From: Methylovorus mays
GTDB taxonomy: Bacteria; Pseudomonadota; Gammaproteobacteria; Burkholderiales; Methylophilaceae
Reading direction: 5' to 3'
Length of the DNA stretch: 64,000 nucleotides
Assembly (NCBI RefSeq): GCF_020531915.1
Contig: NZ_JAJAVG010000004.1
Location: forward strand, 372,001 to 436,000
Made by a program: the position numbers and the translations under genes
Shown here: piece after piece, positions 15,947 through 24,894 of the stretch
Numbering within the stretch: position 1 is the first letter of the stretch
Layout of the letters: the number at the start of each line of letters is the position of its first letter
The notes under the pieces: model-generated
Seen by the model: the letters and a program-made list of their open reading frames with translations, nothing else
Databases searched by the model: none
What the model was told of the DNA's origin: nothing

Positions 15947-18549
15947 TGACTATTGCCAAACGTTTTGTCACCCCGCTGCTGTTTGCAGCGGCCATCGCCG
16001 CTGCGCATTTCGGATTATGGGCCGCCACCAATGGCACGCTGGAGCTGATTGATGCCCCCCCGCTGGTACGCGGCTTTGCCTACAGCGGCTATCAGCTCGA
16101 CCAGAGCCCGCTGGATAAAAAATACCCCAGCAGTGCCGAGTTGATGCGCGATCTGCGCATGCTGCACAACTATACCAATCGTATCCGTACATATGGTTCG
16201 CTGGAGCTGGCTGAAATCCCGGCACTGGCTTCGCGCCTGGGCATGAAAGTGACGGCGGGCGCCTGGCTGCAAGGGGATGATGCGGCCAATCGCCGCGAAA
16301 TTGCCGCCCTGGAAACGCAAGTTGCCACCTACCCGCAGATCGAGCGTGTGATCATCGGTAACGAAGCCATGCTGCGCGCCGACCTCACCGTGGAGCAAAT
16401 GATAGGCTATCTGGATGAGGTGCGTGAAAATGTCAATGTTCCGGTATCCACCGCAGAACCCTGGCACGTCTGGTTGAAAAACCCCGAGCTGGTGCGTCAT
16501 GTCGATTTCATTACGGTGCACTTGCTACCCTACCACGAGGGCGTGCCCGCAGATAAAGCGGTGGAATATGCATTTCAGCGCTATCAAGAGTTGATGGAGA
16601 AGTACCCGCGCAAAAAGATTGTCATTGGCGAAATCGGCTGGCCTAGCGAAGGCCCTGCCATTGGCGCAGCCGTCGCATCCAAGGTTAATCAGGCGCAATT
16701 TGTCCGTGAATTCCTGGCAAAAACGGCTTACCAGAACTACGACTATTATCTGATGGAAGCCATCGACCAGCCATGGAAGGTCAAGGTTGAGGGCTGGGCG
16801 GGTGCGTATTGGGGCATGTTTGATGGCAAGCGCCAGATGAAATACTCGCTGCAAGGTGCTGTCCCCACCGACACCCGCTGGCTAATCAAGGCCAGCTGGG
16901 CCACGTTCCTGGGTTTCCTGCCCATTCTGTTCATTGCCTATCGTTTCCGGCATTGGGGTCTCGGCGGGCGACTGTCGATGGCGATATTGCTGCAGGCTTG
17001 CATCACCACCCTGGTGATCGCATACAACCTGCCGAGCGATTATTACTACAGCCTGCGAGACTTTATTGTGTTGATCGGCCTCATCATCGGTATGGCGCTG
17101 ACCTCAGCTGTCTTGATGATCTATGGTGTGGAATTCAGCGAGGTGATGTTCAAGGGTGGCTGGCAACGTGCTTTCAAGCGTGCCAAGCCGCTACCAGCCG
17201 AGCAGGAAAAATTCGTCTCTGTGCATCTCGCCTGCTACAACGAGCCTCCAGAGATGGTAATTGCCACCATTGAAAGCCTGGGCAAGCTTGATTACACCCA
17301 TTTCGAAGTCATCGTCGTCGACAATAACACCAAGGATGAAAGCAAGTGGAAGCCGGTGGAAGCCTACATGGCGAACATGCCGGACAACTTCAAGTTCTTC
17401 CATCTGCCGCAATGGCCTGGATTCAAGGCAGGCGCGCTGAACTTTGCCCTGCAACAGACTGACCCGCGCACCGAAGTTATTGGCGTGGTGGATGCTGACT
17501 ACGTCGTCACCCCCGATTGGCTGGGTGCCCTGGTGCCGCATTTCAGCGAGGAAAAAGTCGCTGTGGTACAAGCGCCTCAAGCCCACCGTGAATGGGAAAA
17601 CAATTTCTTCCGCCGCATGAGCAACTGGGAATTCGAAGGCTTCTTCCGCATTGGCATGCACCATCGCCACGAACGTAACGCCCTTATTCAACACGGCACC
17701 ATGACACTGGTTCGTCATCAGGCATTGGTGGATGTGGGCGGCTGGTCCGAGTGGTGCATTTGCGAAGATACCGAACTCGGCCTGCGCCTGCTTGAAGAGC
17801 AATATGAGCTGCGCTACATCGATGAAACCTTTGGTCGCGGCCTGACGCCTTCTGACTTTAATGCCCTGAAATCGCAGCGTTTCCGCTGGGCGTTTGGCGC
17901 CATGCAGATCCTGAAACGTCACATGCCCAAGCTGCTGGGTTCATCCACCCTGAATTTTGGGCAGCGCTATCACTTCCTGACAGGCTGGTTTGGCTGGCTG
18001 GGCGATGCATTGCAACTGGTATTCACGCTGAGTTCCATCGGCTGGACCATGGCCATGCTGGCCTTCCCCAAATCCTTCAGTCTGCCGGTGCCTATCATGC
18101 TGACGCCAATTTTGTGCTTCCTGGTGGTCAAGGGCGCCTTGGGGCCAGTGCTGTATCGCAAGACCATGAAAGAATGCAAGTGGATGGATATCTTTGGCGC
18201 TTCACTGGCCAGCCTGGGTCTATCGCATGCCATTGCCCGCGGGATTATCGCGGGGCTGGTGCAGAAACGTGGTGTTTTCAAGACCACCGCCAAAGGCAAG
18301 GGCACAGGCAAACGCAGCCTGATCACCCCCATCCGTGAAGAAATCCTGCTGTTGCTGGCACTTATGGTCGCCGCTGCCGCCATGATTTACTCGCGCGGCA
18401 TCGAGAATGCGGATGCCCAGTTATGGGTCACCATGCTGGCGCTGCAATCCCTGCCTTACCTCAGCACAGTGGCCTGCCAGATTCTGGCGCAAATGCCTGA
18501 TCGCAAAGACAAGGTAACCCCGCCGTCAGAAGCCCTCCAGGCAAACTAA
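15946..18549 (+). CDS. ndvB: Membrane beta-glucan synthase with N-terminal GH17 domain (NdvB-like)
   Basis: An 867-residue enzyme with a signal anchor, a periplasmic GH17-like domain (catalytic-type acids in IIGNEAML, E140, and IGEIGWPS, E229), membrane helices (about 310-390), a cytoplasmic processive GT2 domain with VDADYVV (D516, D518), EDTELG (E607, D608) and QRFRW (644-648), and further helices at the C-terminus. Length and order match Bradyrhizobium NdvB and Pseudomonas aeruginosa NdvB, which make periplasmic beta-1,3-glucans that affect osmotic adaptation and biofilm drug tolerance. Product linkage here is inferred. It is the second gene of a pair with the NdvC-like gene and ends at a terminator. 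Confidence 0.88.
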   Translation: MTIAKRFVTPLLFAAAIAAAHFGLWAATNGTLELIDAPPLVRGFAYSGYQLDQSPLDKKYPSSAELMRDLRMLHNYTNRIRTYGSLELAEIPALASRLGMKVTAGAWLQGDDAANRREIAALETQVATYPQIERVIIGNEAMLRADLTVEQMIGYLDEVRENVNVPVSTAEPWHVWLKNPELVRHVDFITVHLLPYHEGVPADKAVEYAFQRYQELMEKYPRKKIVIGEIGWPSEGPAIGAAVASKVNQAQFVREFLAKTAYQNYDYYLMEAIDQPWKVKVEGWAGAYWGMFDGKRQMKYSLQGAVPTDTRWLIKASWATFLGFLPILFIAYRFRHWGLGGRLSMAILLQACITTLVIAYNLPSDYYYSLRDFIVLIGLIIGMALTSAVLMIYGVEFSEVMFKGGWQRAFKRAKPLPAEQEKFVSVHLACYNEPPEMVIATIESLGKLDYTHFEVIVVDNNTKDESKWKPVEAYMANMPDNFKFFHLPQWPGFKAGALNFALQQTDPRTEVIGVVDADYVVTPDWLGALVPHFSEEKVAVVQAPQAHREWENNFFRRMSNWEFEGFFRIGMHHRHERNALIQHGTMTLVRHQALVDVGGWSEWCICEDTELGLRLLEEQYELRYIDETFGRGLTPSDFNALKSQRFRWAFGAMQILKRHMPKLLGSSTLNFGQRYHFLTGWFGWLGDALQLVFTLSSIGWTMAMLAFPKSFSLPVPIMLTPILCFLVVKGALGPVLYRKTMKECKWMDIFGASLASLGLSHAIARGIIAGLVQKRGVFKTTAKGKGTGKRSLITPIREEILLLLALMVAAAAMIYSRGIENADAQLWVTMLALQSLPYLSTVACQILAQMPDRKDKVTPPSEALQAN

Positions 18550-18556
18550 ACACCTC

Positions 18557-18578
18557 AAGGCCCTTCGGGGCCTTTTTT
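18557..18578 (+). terminator. Terminator after ndvB-like gene
   Basis: AAGGCCC (18557-18563), loop TTCG, GGGCCTT (18568-18574) then a run of T. UUCG tetraloop with a GC stem and U-tract, seven bases after the stop codon. Confidence 0.93.
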
Positions 18579-18762
18579 CATGCCTGAGCATTTTCATTCC
18601 AGACTCAATATTCACCTACGTCCCTGTCAGAATCAGCTTATAGCCAAGCTCCATATTCCCTAGCTGAATTTAGGTAGCTCGCTGACAGGCGTTATTTGGC
18701 CCTGCTCATAGAATGATCCCACTGCACACACCGGGTCATCCGTGGACTGCATGAGGTACGTG

Positions 18763-18779
18763 TCAGCATGCCATGCTGA
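18763..18779. promoter_or_regulatory. 17-bp palindrome, possible operator
   Basis: TCAGCATG-C-CATGCTGA is a perfect 8-1-8 palindrome 43 bases before the start of the membrane protein gene. It could be an operator or a leader hairpin. Nothing else is recognisable in the 270-base spacer from 18550 except the terminator. Confidence 0.35.
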
Positions 18780-18821
18780 TCGTGCTTTTCAAGATCAACA
18801 ATATTCAGCTGGAGGAATACC

Positions 18822-19808
18822 ATGGCAACGACACAAACCTATGATGAAACCACAACGGTACGAAGTGGCCCCTACCCTTACGCACCTACCTTTAAAACTA
18901 TTTCCTGGTCCGCCATTTTTGCGGGTGTGGCGGTGACACTGACCGTCCAGTTTCTATTGAGCATGCTGGGCGCAGGTATCGGCCTCAGCACACTTGATCC
19001 CTTGCAAGCCAATGGTACGCCAACAGCAGAAGCCTTTGGCATGGGCGCTGGCTTATGGTGGGTAGTGTCCTTCTTTCTCTCCCTGGTTATTGGCGGCATT
19101 GTAGCGGGCGAAATGGCAGGCCTGCCTGCCAGAATGGATGGCGCATTGCATGGCATCGTGACTTGGGCAACCGCCACTCTGCTCGGCGTTTACCTGGTAG
19201 GCAGTCTGATAGGCGGCACACTGGCTGGGGTTGGTCATCTTGCCAGCTCAGCGGTAAGCGGCGCAGCGCATGGAGCCGCAGCTGCAACTCCTGATTTGAT
19301 CAACAAAGGCAAGCAAGAAGTTGCAAACAGCAACTTCTCCTGGGAAACTGCCGAGCGTGAACTGCAAGGTCTGCTGGCGCACGCTGCCAATCAAAGTGGT
19401 CAGGCCGCTGCCAATCAGGATGCCGCCAATCAAAGTGAATCTGCCGAAATTTATGCCAAGGTAAAAACCCTGGTTGATCAAGGCAGCAATGCCACTCCGG
19501 AAGACCGTCAAGCCGTGGTTGACCTGATTGCCGAAAAAACCGGCATCAGCAAGGAAGAAGCTGCGCAAAAGCTGGATGCATGGGAAAAGTCTGCCAAGGA
19601 TGCCCAGGCTGCCATCAACCACACTGCTGAAGTAGCGGGTGACAAGGCTGCTGTAGCCGCGGACAAAACTGCCCGCGTAGGTGCACACCTGACCTTGTGG
19701 GGCTTTCTGGCCTTTCTGCTCGGTGCTGTGGCTGCGACACTGGGTGGTATTGCCGGTAGCAATTGCCGTGCAACCCGTACAGTAGTGACGACCACCACCC
19801 GTTATTAA
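18822..19808 (+). CDS. Membrane protein of unknown function
   Basis: I do not recognise a function for this 328-residue protein. Three helices near the N-terminus (about 27-50, 75-97, 110-135) contain many small residues (GAGIGLS, GGIVAGEMAG, GSLIGGTLAG), then comes a long hydrophilic, alanine- and glutamine-rich helical region (about 145-280), including the repeat-like AANQSGQAAANQDAANQ, and a last helix (about 287-312) near the C-terminus. Similar proteins are scattered in Proteobacteria under loose names such as PhnA-like. A strong ribosome site (GGAGGAA) precedes the ATG. Transcribed alone, with a possible operator upstream and a terminator after it. Confidence 0.8.
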   Translation: MATTQTYDETTTVRSGPYPYAPTFKTISWSAIFAGVAVTLTVQFLLSMLGAGIGLSTLDPLQANGTPTAEAFGMGAGLWWVVSFFLSLVIGGIVAGEMAGLPARMDGALHGIVTWATATLLGVYLVGSLIGGTLAGVGHLASSAVSGAAHGAAAATPDLINKGKQEVANSNFSWETAERELQGLLAHAANQSGQAAANQDAANQSESAEIYAKVKTLVDQGSNATPEDRQAVVDLIAEKTGISKEEAAQKLDAWEKSAKDAQAAINHTAEVAGDKAAVAADKTARVGAHLTLWGFLAFLLGAVAATLGGIAGSNCRATRTVVTTTTRY

Positions 19809-19858
19809 TTCCCTCGCCTGCTCTACGGTGTAAGCCGCGCAGACACAGATATGGATAA

Positions 19859-19898
19859 ACCAACGCCCGGGAAGAGCATCTCCCGGACGTTGGTCTTT
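19859..19898. terminator. Terminator-like hairpin between convergent genes
   Basis: CCAACGCCCGGGA pairs with TCCCGGACGTTGG with one mismatch, loop AGAGCA, followed by TCTTTTG on plus. It probably ends the membrane protein gene and may also serve the EAL-CBS-GGDEF gene on minus. Confidence 0.75.
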
Positions 19899-19929
19899 TG
19901 TGAACCGTCAGCCGCCAACAGGCGATGGG

Positions 19930-21789
19930 CTATTTGCCACGGCGCTCAAGAAAAAGGCTGTTACCACTGATCTTTTTCGCCTGCTTCTTGGCAATGGTCA
20001 TTGCCGCCGCTACTTCGTGATGACTCCTGAAGCCCACAGGATCAGCCCTGACGCTGCCGACAGACATGCTCACGAAAGGATAAAACAGAGGGTTCCCCTG
20101 ACGGTCTTCGGCGGCAATCCCCCCACGCTGACGGTCTGCCTCATCATAGAAGGCTGGAATGGCCTGCGCCATGATATGCAAAACATTCAGGCAGCGCTGT
20201 TCCCAATCCTCGCTCTGGAAAATCAGGATGAAATCATCGCCACCGATATGGCCGACAAAATCCAGCTCATTGGCAATCTGCTCATTCAAGAGCTTGCCTG
20301 TGTACTGGATCAGCTCATCACCGCGCCTGAAGCCATAGACATCATTAAAAGGCTTGAACGAATCCAGATCACAATAGCAGGCATGAAAGGTAATGCCCGC
20401 CTGCAACAGGCGATCCATATGTTCGTTGATCGGGACATTGCCCGGCAGCATGGTCAATGGATTGGCATAGCGTGCGGCATTGATCTGCATCTGGGTAATC
20501 TCGCGCAATAAATCATGACCACTGCCCATGCCCAGATAATTGCCCGACTCGGTGATAATGAAACCATTGGATAAGTGATGTGGCTCCATATTGATGATGA
20601 GATCGCTCAGCGCTTGCAGACTCAGGCTGTTGTCGACGATCAGGGGCTGGTTGTCCATGAAAATGCTGCAGTAGCGCTTGCCGTAGAGCTCGCGTGTATA
20701 AGGCCGCGCCAGATGATCAATCATGTTGTAGCGGCTGATCAGCCCCACCGGGCGTCCCTGTGCCACCACGGGCAGGGAGTACAGCGAGGGCTGCTTTTCA
20801 AATATCTGATACACATCGTCATTGCTGGTCTGCGGGCTGACTGGAGACACATAACGAATCAGCTTGCTGATATTGGAGCGGGCCTGCACCGGCACGGCAG
20901 CGCTCTGGTAAACATGCACGGCATTGCGCTGCATCAGCTCGGCCGCTACCGGGCTTAAAGCCGTATGCAAGGAGGCCTGCGGTCGATTGATCAGATAGCC
21001 CTGCCCATACGGGATTTTCAGATCTTTCACGATCATGAGTTCGGCTTCGGTTTCTATGCCCTCGGCTATCACCTTGGTGCCCGAGTTGAGCGCAATCTGC
21101 TGGATGGAACGCACAAAGTCTAGCTTTACCTGATCACGGTCAATATTGCGAATGAAATGCTTGTCTATCTTGACGTAATCGGGACGCAATTCGGACCATA
21201 AACGCAGGCTGGAGAAGCCCTCCCCCAAGTCATCCATCGCGATTTCGAAACCCATGCTACGGTAGTGTTCGGCGGCATGCCGCAAGGTATCGTAATCAAA
21301 GGTAGGCGAGTTTTCCGTCAGTTCGATAATGACATCGTGCGGATCAAGCCCGAGCTGGTGTATGTAGGAAAGTGTGGCGCCGCGCGCAACGTGAGGTTGC
21401 AGCAGGGACGCCGGACTGACGTTGAGGAAAAGCTTGGCGTTGGCCCCCTGCTGGGCAAAGGATTCCAGCACCACCTGCCGGCTGAGATGCTCCACCTCAA
21501 GCAAGAGATGGTGCTGTTCCGCCTCATCAAACAGGGCAAGCGGCATGTGCAACCGGGTATCCACTGGCCCGCGAATAAGCCCTTCGTGCCCGAAAATGCT
21601 CGCCGTACGCAAATCCGCAATGGGCTGAAAGACCGCCGTCAGTTGGCGATGCTTGAGTATCTTGTGCAATTCCAGGGATGAAATGGCTGTTTCATCCTGA
21701 GCCGCAGCACGGATAGCCACTGCCGGCTGTAACACCACTCTGGCGCCCCAGCCATTCAAATGCGATTGTTGTACATGAACCTGTCTCAT
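19930..21789 (-). CDS. EAL-CBS-GGDEF cyclic-di-GMP protein
   Basis: A 619-residue soluble protein. The EAL domain (about 36-270) keeps all residues expected for phosphodiesterase activity: HEGL in the EAL position, NVSP, ELTE, DDLGEG, VKID, AEGIET and GQGY. Two CBS-like segments (about 300-430) follow, then a GGDEF domain (about 440-610) whose active-site motif is GGDDF near 515 and which has no RxxD inhibitory site. The order EAL first, GGDEF last is the reverse of the common one. I infer an active phosphodiesterase, with CBS domains sensing a nucleotide and a GGDEF of doubtful activity. No membrane segment or sensor domain is visible. It lies 80 bases after the ROK gene on the same strand. 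Confidence 0.88.
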   Translation of the reverse strand: MRQVHVQQSHLNGWGARVVLQPAVAIRAAAQDETAISSLELHKILKHRQLTAVFQPIADLRTASIFGHEGLIRGPVDTRLHMPLALFDEAEQHHLLLEVEHLSRQVVLESFAQQGANAKLFLNVSPASLLQPHVARGATLSYIHQLGLDPHDVIIELTENSPTFDYDTLRHAAEHYRSMGFEIAMDDLGEGFSSLRLWSELRPDYVKIDKHFIRNIDRDQVKLDFVRSIQQIALNSGTKVIAEGIETEAELMIVKDLKIPYGQGYLINRPQASLHTALSPVAAELMQRNAVHVYQSAAVPVQARSNISKLIRYVSPVSPQTSNDDVYQIFEKQPSLYSLPVVAQGRPVGLISRYNMIDHLARPYTRELYGKRYCSIFMDNQPLIVDNSLSLQALSDLIINMEPHHLSNGFIITESGNYLGMGSGHDLLREITQMQINAARYANPLTMLPGNVPINEHMDRLLQAGITFHACYCDLDSFKPFNDVYGFRRGDELIQYTGKLLNEQIANELDFVGHIGGDDFILIFQSEDWEQRCLNVLHIMAQAIPAFYDEADRQRGGIAAEDRQGNPLFYPFVSMSVGSVRADPVGFRSHHEVAAAMTIAKKQAKKISGNSLFLERRGK

Positions 21790-21851
21790 GATGCCCCCTT
21801 TTCGGAGGCGAGCTTAACAGCGGTACATGACAGTTTTGTGGCAGATTTACG

Positions 21852-21881
21852 GTATCTGTCTGACAGTTTTCAGGCAGATAC
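21852..21881. other. Hairpin at the 3' end of the ROK kinase gene
   Basis: GTATCTGTCTG (21852-21862) pairs with CAGGCAGATAC (21871-21881) with one wobble. It overlaps the stop of the ROK gene and precedes the EAL gene. There is no U-tract, so it could be an mRNA-stability element. Confidence 0.4.
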
Positions 21882-22799
21882 GGTGAGGATCATTTCGGCC
21901 AGCGCTGCTGCCCCAATGATGCCGGCACGATCGCCGCTGGTGGAGCACTGTACGTTTAGCATGTCCTTCAGCACGGGGATCATATCCCGGTCCATCCGTG
22001 CAAAAAATGCCGATGCCATCAGATCCCAGGATTGGCTCACGCCTCCACCAATCACGATAAGGCCGACATCCACGGTCTTGACCACATGCGCCAAAGCCTG
22101 CGCCAGCGCAGTGCCGGCCACGGCAAAAGCATCAATGGCTGCCTGACCGCCAGCCCTCGCCGCTTGCGCAATCACATCCACTTCCACGCGTTGCCCGGTG
22201 GCGGCCTGATAACTGAGAGCAACACCGCTGGCCGAGGCATATTGCTCCATGCAGCCACGATTGCCGCAGCCACACAAGCGGCCATCCGGCACCACAATCA
22301 AATGGCCAATCTCCATGGCAACACCATGCTCGCCAGTAAATGCGCGACCTGCATAAATCATTCCGCCGCCCACACCGGTACCAAGACCGGCATATAACAG
22401 GCTGTGTGGCTTGGGATCACAGAGCACATATTCACCATAAGCGGCGGCCAGCGCATCGTTTTCCACCACGACTGGCAGGCCAATAGCTGCCGATAGATCG
22501 CCCGCCAGATCCACATTACGCAAGCCAGGCAGGTTGGGCGATTGCGCCACCGTACCGTGCACCGGGTCAATGAAACCGGGAAAGCCGATGCCGACTGCCT
22601 TGGCTTGCGGAAACTGCGTCAGACATTCACGCAAGGTCGCTGCCGTTGTTGCAATAATCTGGCGCCATGCCTCTTCAGGGCTATGCCGTGCACACAGGCC
22701 CGAAAAATCAGCCAGTGCACGTTGCTCGTGAATCAATGCATTGTGTTGCACCACCCCTACCCGCAGGTTGGTGCCTCCGATATCAACACCTAGAAACAA
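21870..22799 (-). CDS. ROK family sugar kinase (glucokinase-like)
   Basis: A 309-residue ROK kinase with the phosphate motif GVDIGGTNLRVGVV at the N-terminus, GFPGFID, the GTGVGGGMI loop, EIGHLIV and the zinc-binding CGCGNRGCMEQYAS. No helix-turn-helix domain is present, so it is a kinase and not a ROK repressor. The most likely substrate is glucose released from glycogen or maltodextrin by the two GH57 enzymes just upstream; fructokinase or N-acetylhexosamine kinase are alternatives. It is the last gene of the minus-strand run glgC, GH57, GH57, ROK, 41 bases after the preceding stop. Confidence 0.85.
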   Translation of the reverse strand: MFLGVDIGGTNLRVGVVQHNALIHEQRALADFSGLCARHSPEEAWRQIIATTAATLRECLTQFPQAKAVGIGFPGFIDPVHGTVAQSPNLPGLRNVDLAGDLSAAIGLPVVVENDALAAAYGEYVLCDPKPHSLLYAGLGTGVGGGMIYAGRAFTGEHGVAMEIGHLIVVPDGRLCGCGNRGCMEQYASASGVALSYQAATGQRVEVDVIAQAARAGGQAAIDAFAVAGTALAQALAHVVKTVDVGLIVIGGGVSQSWDLMASAFFARMDRDMIPVLKDMLNVQCSTSGDRAGIIGAAALAEMILTVSA

Positions 22800-22840
22800 A
22801 TTCCTATCCCCTGTTCAACATGCTCAACAGCATCAAATGG

Positions 22841-24868
22841 TTACTTGACATTGAGGTTGATCGTCAGCGGGCCATGCATCTGATTCAATGGCCAGCTCAG
22901 CTCGAGCGTCACCGCCTGCATGATCTTTTCAAATCCGGCTTCCGATTGCGAAACGCTGAAATGAGGATAGCTATTCAGATGGCATGGAATATTGACCTCA
23001 AGCTCCAGGCTGCCGCCCATCACCGCATCTTCCAGCGTCAGGCATCTTAGCTCTGGCCATTGCAAGGGCTGACCAAAGCCACCGGGGATATGATCACCAA
23101 TGACAAAACGTCCCGCAGGACCGTCACAACTTGGCATGGCAAGATTGATCTCGACCTTGAAAACGCCATTGGCACTGGAGGTCACTTCATAGATGACTCC
23201 CAGAGACTCACCCTGCACGCTGATTTTCTTCTGGAACGTCAGTCCCTTGTAGTCAGACTTGTAGTGCAGAGCATTTTTAATGCCTGCGGCAGGCTTGTAG
23301 ATCAGGGGGCTGAAACTATCAGCCTCGTGCATGACGAAGTCACAAAACAGCGCTTTGCGATACGCATCGGTGGCAAGGTCAGCCTGCGTGATCTCGTGCT
23401 TGAGGCTTAAGCGTTCATGCGGGTTGGCGATTCCCTCCCCGCTATGCGCATGCTCCGGCTGGGCATGTACTTTGCGGTGGTAATGTTCTTCTTGCCGGGT
23501 CAAGGTATCGCCAAAATTGTGGTGCAAGCGGTAGCTGTCAAATTCGCAGATGGAAGCTGTCCCGTCCTGACGAATCACTGCCTGCACTTCTCCGCTTTGC
23601 AAGAACACCTCGTCATGGCCATCCAGATCAATATCCTCCATGACTTTGGCAGGCCGGCTGGACACCTTGTCCAACAGGCTTTCCAGCTTGAGCATGGCGT
23701 TATAGACCGCCCGGCGCAAATGTGGCAGGTATAAGCCGCCAAACAAGCCATGCCAGTAGGCATCGTTTGCCTGCGATTCGTATAACGCCTGGCGCATGTC
23801 GCTGGTTTTCTTGTTGTCCGGCAGCTGATTGAAGCGTTCGGACAACGCCAGCATGCGCTTGTGCATCCAGTTCGATTCCGGATAACGCATGAAGAAGTTA
23901 CGCCAGATACCACCCCGCACATAAGGTTTGGTGATTTCATAACGATTGTTGTATTTTTCCTGCCCGACCAGATCAGCATAATGATGAGCTGCCGGAACTG
24001 GTAGGGTCCATTCATTCATTTCGATATACGACGCCGTCGGCAAATAGACCACGCCACGGGTTTTTGCCATGGCATGGTAATCGATGTAGCGCATGGGCTT
24101 GATGATCGAAGATGCCAGTACGCCTTCAATAAAGTTACGCAGCCAGCCGCGCTCATACACCCATTCATAGGTTTCAGGCCAGATACCAAACTTTTCAATG
24201 TCGTCAAAATAAATGGCAGCGGCCTGCTTGCTGCTGTCAGCCAGGCTTTCCAGGTAACCGACGACTTCGTCGGCTGGTGAAAAAGGCAGGCGGTAGCGCA
24301 GCGATTCGGAAATGGGGAAAAGATCAATCTGGCGACCATCTTCTTCAGTGGTGTAATAGCCTTTGAGCGCATCACCGCCCCGGCCGGTGCACATGAAATG
24401 ATAGTCATCGACCATGACGTAGCGGATACCGGAATCCGACAAGGCCGGCACCACGGTAGCCTCCCATACGCGCTCGGTCAGCCAGGCACCCTGCGGTGTC
24501 TGCCCCAGTTTTTTCTTGAGACAGGTGGATAGCATACCAATCTGCCCGATGCGATCACGGGCCGGAATGGAAGCCAGTACTGGTTCGGTAAAGCCCGCGC
24601 CGACCAGCTCCGCCTGATCGCGCGCCACCATTTCTTTCAGCAGCGCCATGTCTTCGGGATATTTGTTCAGCATGTATTCCAGCAGCCAGCCGCTGATATG
24701 GATGGCAAACTTGAATGCAGGATATTCATGCATGACGCGCAAGAAAGGCCCATAGCAGCGCACATGCGCATCGTCGAGCACGCTCTCGAAATTGCCCACG
24801 GGTTGGTGCGCATGGACTCCCAGCAAAAGTGCAACGGTCTTGGCCAAATTACGCTCCTGTCGCTTCAA
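22841..24868 (-). CDS. GH57 4-alpha-glucanotransferase/alpha-amylase
   Basis: A 675-residue GH57 enzyme resembling Thermococcus 4-alpha-glucanotransferase. The N-terminal (beta/alpha)7 barrel has GVHAHQPVGNF, the nucleophile motif WLTERVWE (E132) and the acid/base motif YFDDIEKFG near 225. C-terminal beta-rich domains of the DUF1925/DUF1926 kind follow, with NALHYKSDYKGLTFQKK and DHIPGGFG. No signal peptide, so it acts on cytoplasmic alpha-1,4-glucan. Context (glgC, another GH57, ROK kinase) points to glycogen or maltodextrin remodelling. Amylase and transferase activity cannot be separated from sequence. Confidence 0.87.
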   Translation of the reverse strand: MKRQERNLAKTVALLLGVHAHQPVGNFESVLDDAHVRCYGPFLRVMHEYPAFKFAIHISGWLLEYMLNKYPEDMALLKEMVARDQAELVGAGFTEPVLASIPARDRIGQIGMLSTCLKKKLGQTPQGAWLTERVWEATVVPALSDSGIRYVMVDDYHFMCTGRGGDALKGYYTTEEDGRQIDLFPISESLRYRLPFSPADEVVGYLESLADSSKQAAAIYFDDIEKFGIWPETYEWVYERGWLRNFIEGVLASSIIKPMRYIDYHAMAKTRGVVYLPTASYIEMNEWTLPVPAAHHYADLVGQEKYNNRYEITKPYVRGGIWRNFFMRYPESNWMHKRMLALSERFNQLPDNKKTSDMRQALYESQANDAYWHGLFGGLYLPHLRRAVYNAMLKLESLLDKVSSRPAKVMEDIDLDGHDEVFLQSGEVQAVIRQDGTASICEFDSYRLHHNFGDTLTRQEEHYHRKVHAQPEHAHSGEGIANPHERLSLKHEITQADLATDAYRKALFCDFVMHEADSFSPLIYKPAAGIKNALHYKSDYKGLTFQKKISVQGESLGVIYEVTSSANGVFKVEINLAMPSCDGPAGRFVIGDHIPGGFGQPLQWPELRCLTLEDAVMGGSLELEVNIPCHLNSYPHFSVSQSEAGFEKIMQAVTLELSWPLNQMHGPLTINLNVK

Positions 24869-24894
24869 TCGTTAATATTGTATGAGTCATCGAC

